From Chloroflexota bacterium (GTDB lineage: Bacteria > Chloroflexota > FW602-bin22 > JAMCYS01): a stretch of 15,907 bases of DNA. The stretch covers positions 1 to 15,907 of the forward strand of contig JAJZQK010000023.1 of NCBI GenBank assembly GCA_021847625.1, read 5' to 3'. This document shows positions 14,172 through 15,907 of this stretch, one piece after another. The position numbers were made by a program, and so were the translations under genes. Within the stretch, counting starts at the first letter, position 1. Each line of letters begins with the position of its first letter. Below the pieces are notes generated by a model. The model was given only the letters and a program-made list of their open reading frames with translations. It was not told the origin of the DNA and searched no databases.

Positions 14172-15719
14172 ATGGATGATCGGGTTGTCATTTTCGATAC
14201 ACCGTTGCGTGAAGGCGAGCAGTCGCCTGGTGTGGCGCTAAACGTTGAGGAAAAGCTTGATATCGCCCGGCAGCTAGCGCGCATGAAGGTCGACGTAATC
14301 GAGGCCGGCTTCCCCATTACCTCCCCGGGAGACTTCGTCGCGGTGCGGCGCGTCGCCGAGGAGATCAAGGGGCCGGTGATCGCCGGCCTGGCGCGCGTGG
14401 TGGCAGACGATATCGACCGAGCCTGGGAGGCCCTCCAGGTAGCCGACCGGCCGCGCATCCACGTGTTCATGTCGACTTCCGATATCCACCTGGAGCACCA
14501 GTTCCACAAGACGCGCGAGGAGGCGCTGGACATCGCCAAGGCGATGGTGGCGCGGGCCAAGTCCTACACCGAGGACATCGAGTTCTCGCCGATGGACGCC
14601 ACGCGCTCCGAACCCGAGTACCTTTACCGGGTAGTCGAGGCGGCGATCGAGGCGGGGGCGACGACGGTCAATATCCCCGACACCGTCGGGTATACGACGC
14701 CGGAGGAGTTCTCCGCCCTGATCAATAGCATCGTCGCCAACGTCCGGAACATTTGCCAGGCGGTGATCTCCGTTCACTGCCACGATGACCTCGGCATGGC
14801 CACCGCCAATAGTCTGGCAGCAGTGAAGGCGGGGGCGCGGCAGATCGAGTGCACCATCAACGGCATCGGCGAGCGGGCCGGCAACGCGGCGATGGAAGAG
14901 GTAGTGATGGCGCTGAAGACGCGCCTGGACTTCTACGGCACGCAGACCGGGCTGGACACCTCTCAGATCTTCAAGACCAGCCGCATGGTGAGCAACTATA
15001 CGGGAATGAGCGTGCAGCCCAACAAGTCGATCGTCGGCGCCAACGCCTTCGCTCACCAGTCCGGCATCCACCAGGATGGCGTATTGAAGCATAGGAACAC
15101 GTACGAGATCATGGAGGCCAGCACGATTGGCCTTGGCGACAGCAGGCTCGTCCTGGGCAAGCTGAGCGGCCGTCACGCCTTCCGCGAGCGCATGGCGGAG
15201 CTGGGCTACAGTTTGTCCGATGATGAGCTCAACAAGGCGTTCAAACGCTTCAAGGAACTGGCCGACCGCAAGCGCGACATAACCGACCGCGACTTGGAGG
15301 CCATCATCGCCAGCGACGTTCGCCAGCCGATGGAGTACTATCGTCTCGAACAAGTGCAGGTTTCAAGCGGGAGCCACTCCATCCCGACGGCGACGGTGAG
15401 GTTGATCGACCCCAATGGCCAGGAGCTGGTGGATGCCGCCCACGGCGACGGGCCGATCGACGCCGTCTACAAGGCGGTGAACCGCCTTGTGGGCATGCCG
15501 ATCCAGCTCAACGAGTTCTCCGTGCAGGCGGTAACGGCCGGCATCGACGCCTTGGGGGAGGTATCCGTCAAGGTGCGCGACAACGGCCACGTCTTCACGG
15601 GGCGGGGGGCTTCCACGGACATAATCCTCGCCGCGGCTAAGGCCTATGTCAACGCCCTCAACAAGCTGATGGATGCGCGCCATCACAGCGAGGCCGCGTT
15701 GACGGGGGCCTCGCATTAG
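14172..15719 (+). CDS. leuA: 2-isopropylmalate synthase LeuA
   Basis: LeuA condenses acetyl-CoA with 2-ketoisovalerate, the committed step of leucine synthesis. The 515 residues comprise an HMGL-type TIM barrel (about 1-270), a linker region with [20 protein letters not shown] (295-314), and the C-terminal LeuA regulatory domain (about 388-500) that normally binds leucine. The metal site shows [12 protein letters not shown] (9-20) and VHCHDDLG (201-208, His202 and His204). Family members usually read DTTLRDGEQ, so Pro11 and Glu14 are unusual. [10 protein letters not shown] (328-337) has Leu for the common His. ATG 14172 is the only in-frame start (TGA at 14163-14165 blocks extension), with AAGGAG at 14155-14160. 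Homocitrate and citramalate synthase are alternatives, but the ilv context and linker motif favour LeuA. Confidence 0.92.
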   Translation: MDDRVVIFDTPLREGEQSPGVALNVEEKLDIARQLARMKVDVIEAGFPITSPGDFVAVRRVAEEIKGPVIAGLARVVADDIDRAWEALQVADRPRIHVFMSTSDIHLEHQFHKTREEALDIAKAMVARAKSYTEDIEFSPMDATRSEPEYLYRVVEAAIEAGATTVNIPDTVGYTTPEEFSALINSIVANVRNICQAVISVHCHDDLGMATANSLAAVKAGARQIECTINGIGERAGNAAMEEVVMALKTRLDFYGTQTGLDTSQIFKTSRMVSNYTGMSVQPNKSIVGANAFAHQSGIHQDGVLKHRNTYEIMEASTIGLGDSRLVLGKLSGRHAFRERMAELGYSLSDDELNKAFKRFKELADRKRDITDRDLEAIIASDVRQPMEYYRLEQVQVSSGSHSIPTATVRLIDPNGQELVDAAHGDGPIDAVYKAVNRLVGMPIQLNEFSVQAVTAGIDALGEVSVKVRDNGHVFTGRGASTDIILAAAKAYVNALNKLMDARHHSEAALTGASH

Positions 15720-15747
15720 CCCTACAATTGAATTTAGTTGACCTAGA

Positions 15748-15782
15748 TGCTGCCGGCGTCGTTCGTGTTGACGCCGGCAGTA
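15748..15782 (+). terminator. hairpin ending the ilv-leu operon
   Basis: CTGCCGGCGT (15750-15759) pairs perfectly with ACGCCGGCAG (15771-15780), extended by a wobble and a T-A pair, with an 11-nt loop. It starts 28 nt after the leuA stop. The following bases (CTTGCCTATGATT) are not a real T-run, so it may need Rho or act as a 3'-end stabiliser. Confidence 0.5.
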
Positions 15783-15789
15783 CTTGCCT

Positions 15790-15907
15790 ATGATTAGAGC
15801 GGTTTTCCTCGATCTCTACAATACAATCGTATACTTCGTTCCCCCCCGGGACGAGCGGCAGTCACTAGCCTGTCGTGAGTTCGGCCTGGAGGTGGCGCCC
15901 AGCGCCC
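15790..15907 (+). CDS. HAD-family hydrolase, N-terminal fragment
   Basis: The first 39 codons of an open frame run off the right edge. The peptide starts MIRAVFLDLYNTIVYF, matching HAD motif I in the common DLYNTL form: Asp8 is the expected nucleophile and Thr12 the conserved motif-end residue. The region after it (ERQSLACREFGLEV) looks like the start of a helical cap. ATG 15790 has no Shine-Dalgarno, and the gene begins 8 nt after the preceding hairpin. The substrate cannot be guessed from this fragment, and nothing links it to leucine synthesis. Confidence 0.7.
   Translation, partial: MIRAVFLDLYNTIVYFVPPRDERQSLACREFGLEVAPSA

Noticed and set aside
14172..15719. Homocitrate synthase or citramalate synthase instead of LeuA
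   Set aside because: The LREGEQ motif is reminiscent of homocitrate synthase. The 515-residue length, the [12 protein letters not shown] linker motif, the C-terminal LeuA regulatory domain and the ilv operon context favour 2-isopropylmalate synthase.
15768..15794. Promoter TTGACG-15-TATGAT before the HAD gene
   Set aside because: The spacer is short and the -10 would overlap the ATG at 15790. Transcription would then start inside the coding region before HAD motif I, with no later start codon available, and the -35 lies inside the post-leuA hairpin.
1..15907. CRISPR array, tRNA or rRNA genes, insertion sequence, prophage
   Set aside because: No regularly spaced direct repeats, tRNA-like folds, rRNA sequence, transposase or phage-type genes were seen.

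Overview
The window is a GC-rich bacterial chromosome segment, with every gene on the + strand. It joins two conserved housekeeping blocks. Positions 1-7683 are the 3' part of a division and cell-wall (dcw) cluster: the end of ftsW, then murG, murC, ddl, ftsQ/divIB, a small basic membrane protein gene (sbp, DUF1290), ftsA and ftsZ. Positions 8975-15719 are a branched-chain amino acid operon: ilvD, ilvB, ilvN, ilvC and leuA. A small zincin-like metallopeptidase gene lies between the blocks, and the first 39 codons of a HAD-family hydrolase gene close the window.

The organism looks monoderm or terrabacterial. The ftsQ-sbp-ftsA-ftsZ order resembles Bacillus and relatives, and the ilv operon is preceded by a T-box leader. 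The high GC, the MurG with LPDM instead of the usual HEQN motif, and dispersed palindromic repeats of the GTAGGGGCG type fit Chloroflexota best from memory. Armatimonadota, high-GC Firmicutes and deep Actinobacteria are not excluded. No rRNA or tRNA gene is present to settle this.

In the dcw block, murG/murC and murC/ddl overlap by 4 nt (GTGA, ATGA), which suggests translational coupling. MurG and MurC make and extend the UDP-MurNAc and lipid-linked precursors, Ddl supplies D-Ala-D-Ala, and FtsW, FtsQ, FtsA and FtsZ build the divisome. murB is not in its common place beside murC. A strong GC hairpin with a T-rich tail (7769-7813) probably ends the unit. It is followed by two repeat elements (7863-7899 and 7902-7955).

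The most interesting region is 8521-8974. A near-consensus promoter (TTGACA, 17 nt, TATCAT) sits inside nested inverted repeats. It drives a leader of about 360 nt with one T-box Stem I (probable leucine specifier CUC at 8670-8672) followed by two complete antiterminator/terminator modules in series (8777-8828 and 8880-8934). The tRNA-acceptor bulge differs between them (TGGC in the first, TGGT in the second), and only the second should fully match a tRNA with A73. The leader controls ilvD, which has a TTG start, and presumably ilvBNC-leuA. Together these encode acetohydroxyacid synthase, ketol-acid reductoisomerase and dihydroxyacid dehydratase for valine and isoleucine, plus the first enzyme committed to leucine.

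Protein-level oddities worth checking are a Leu in IlvB where AHAS enzymes carry the specificity- and herbicide-related Trp, an apparent 4-residue deletion in the FtsZ nucleotide-binding region, and a DTPLREGEQ metal-site motif in LeuA. All comparisons with family consensus are from memory. No database search or folding program was run.
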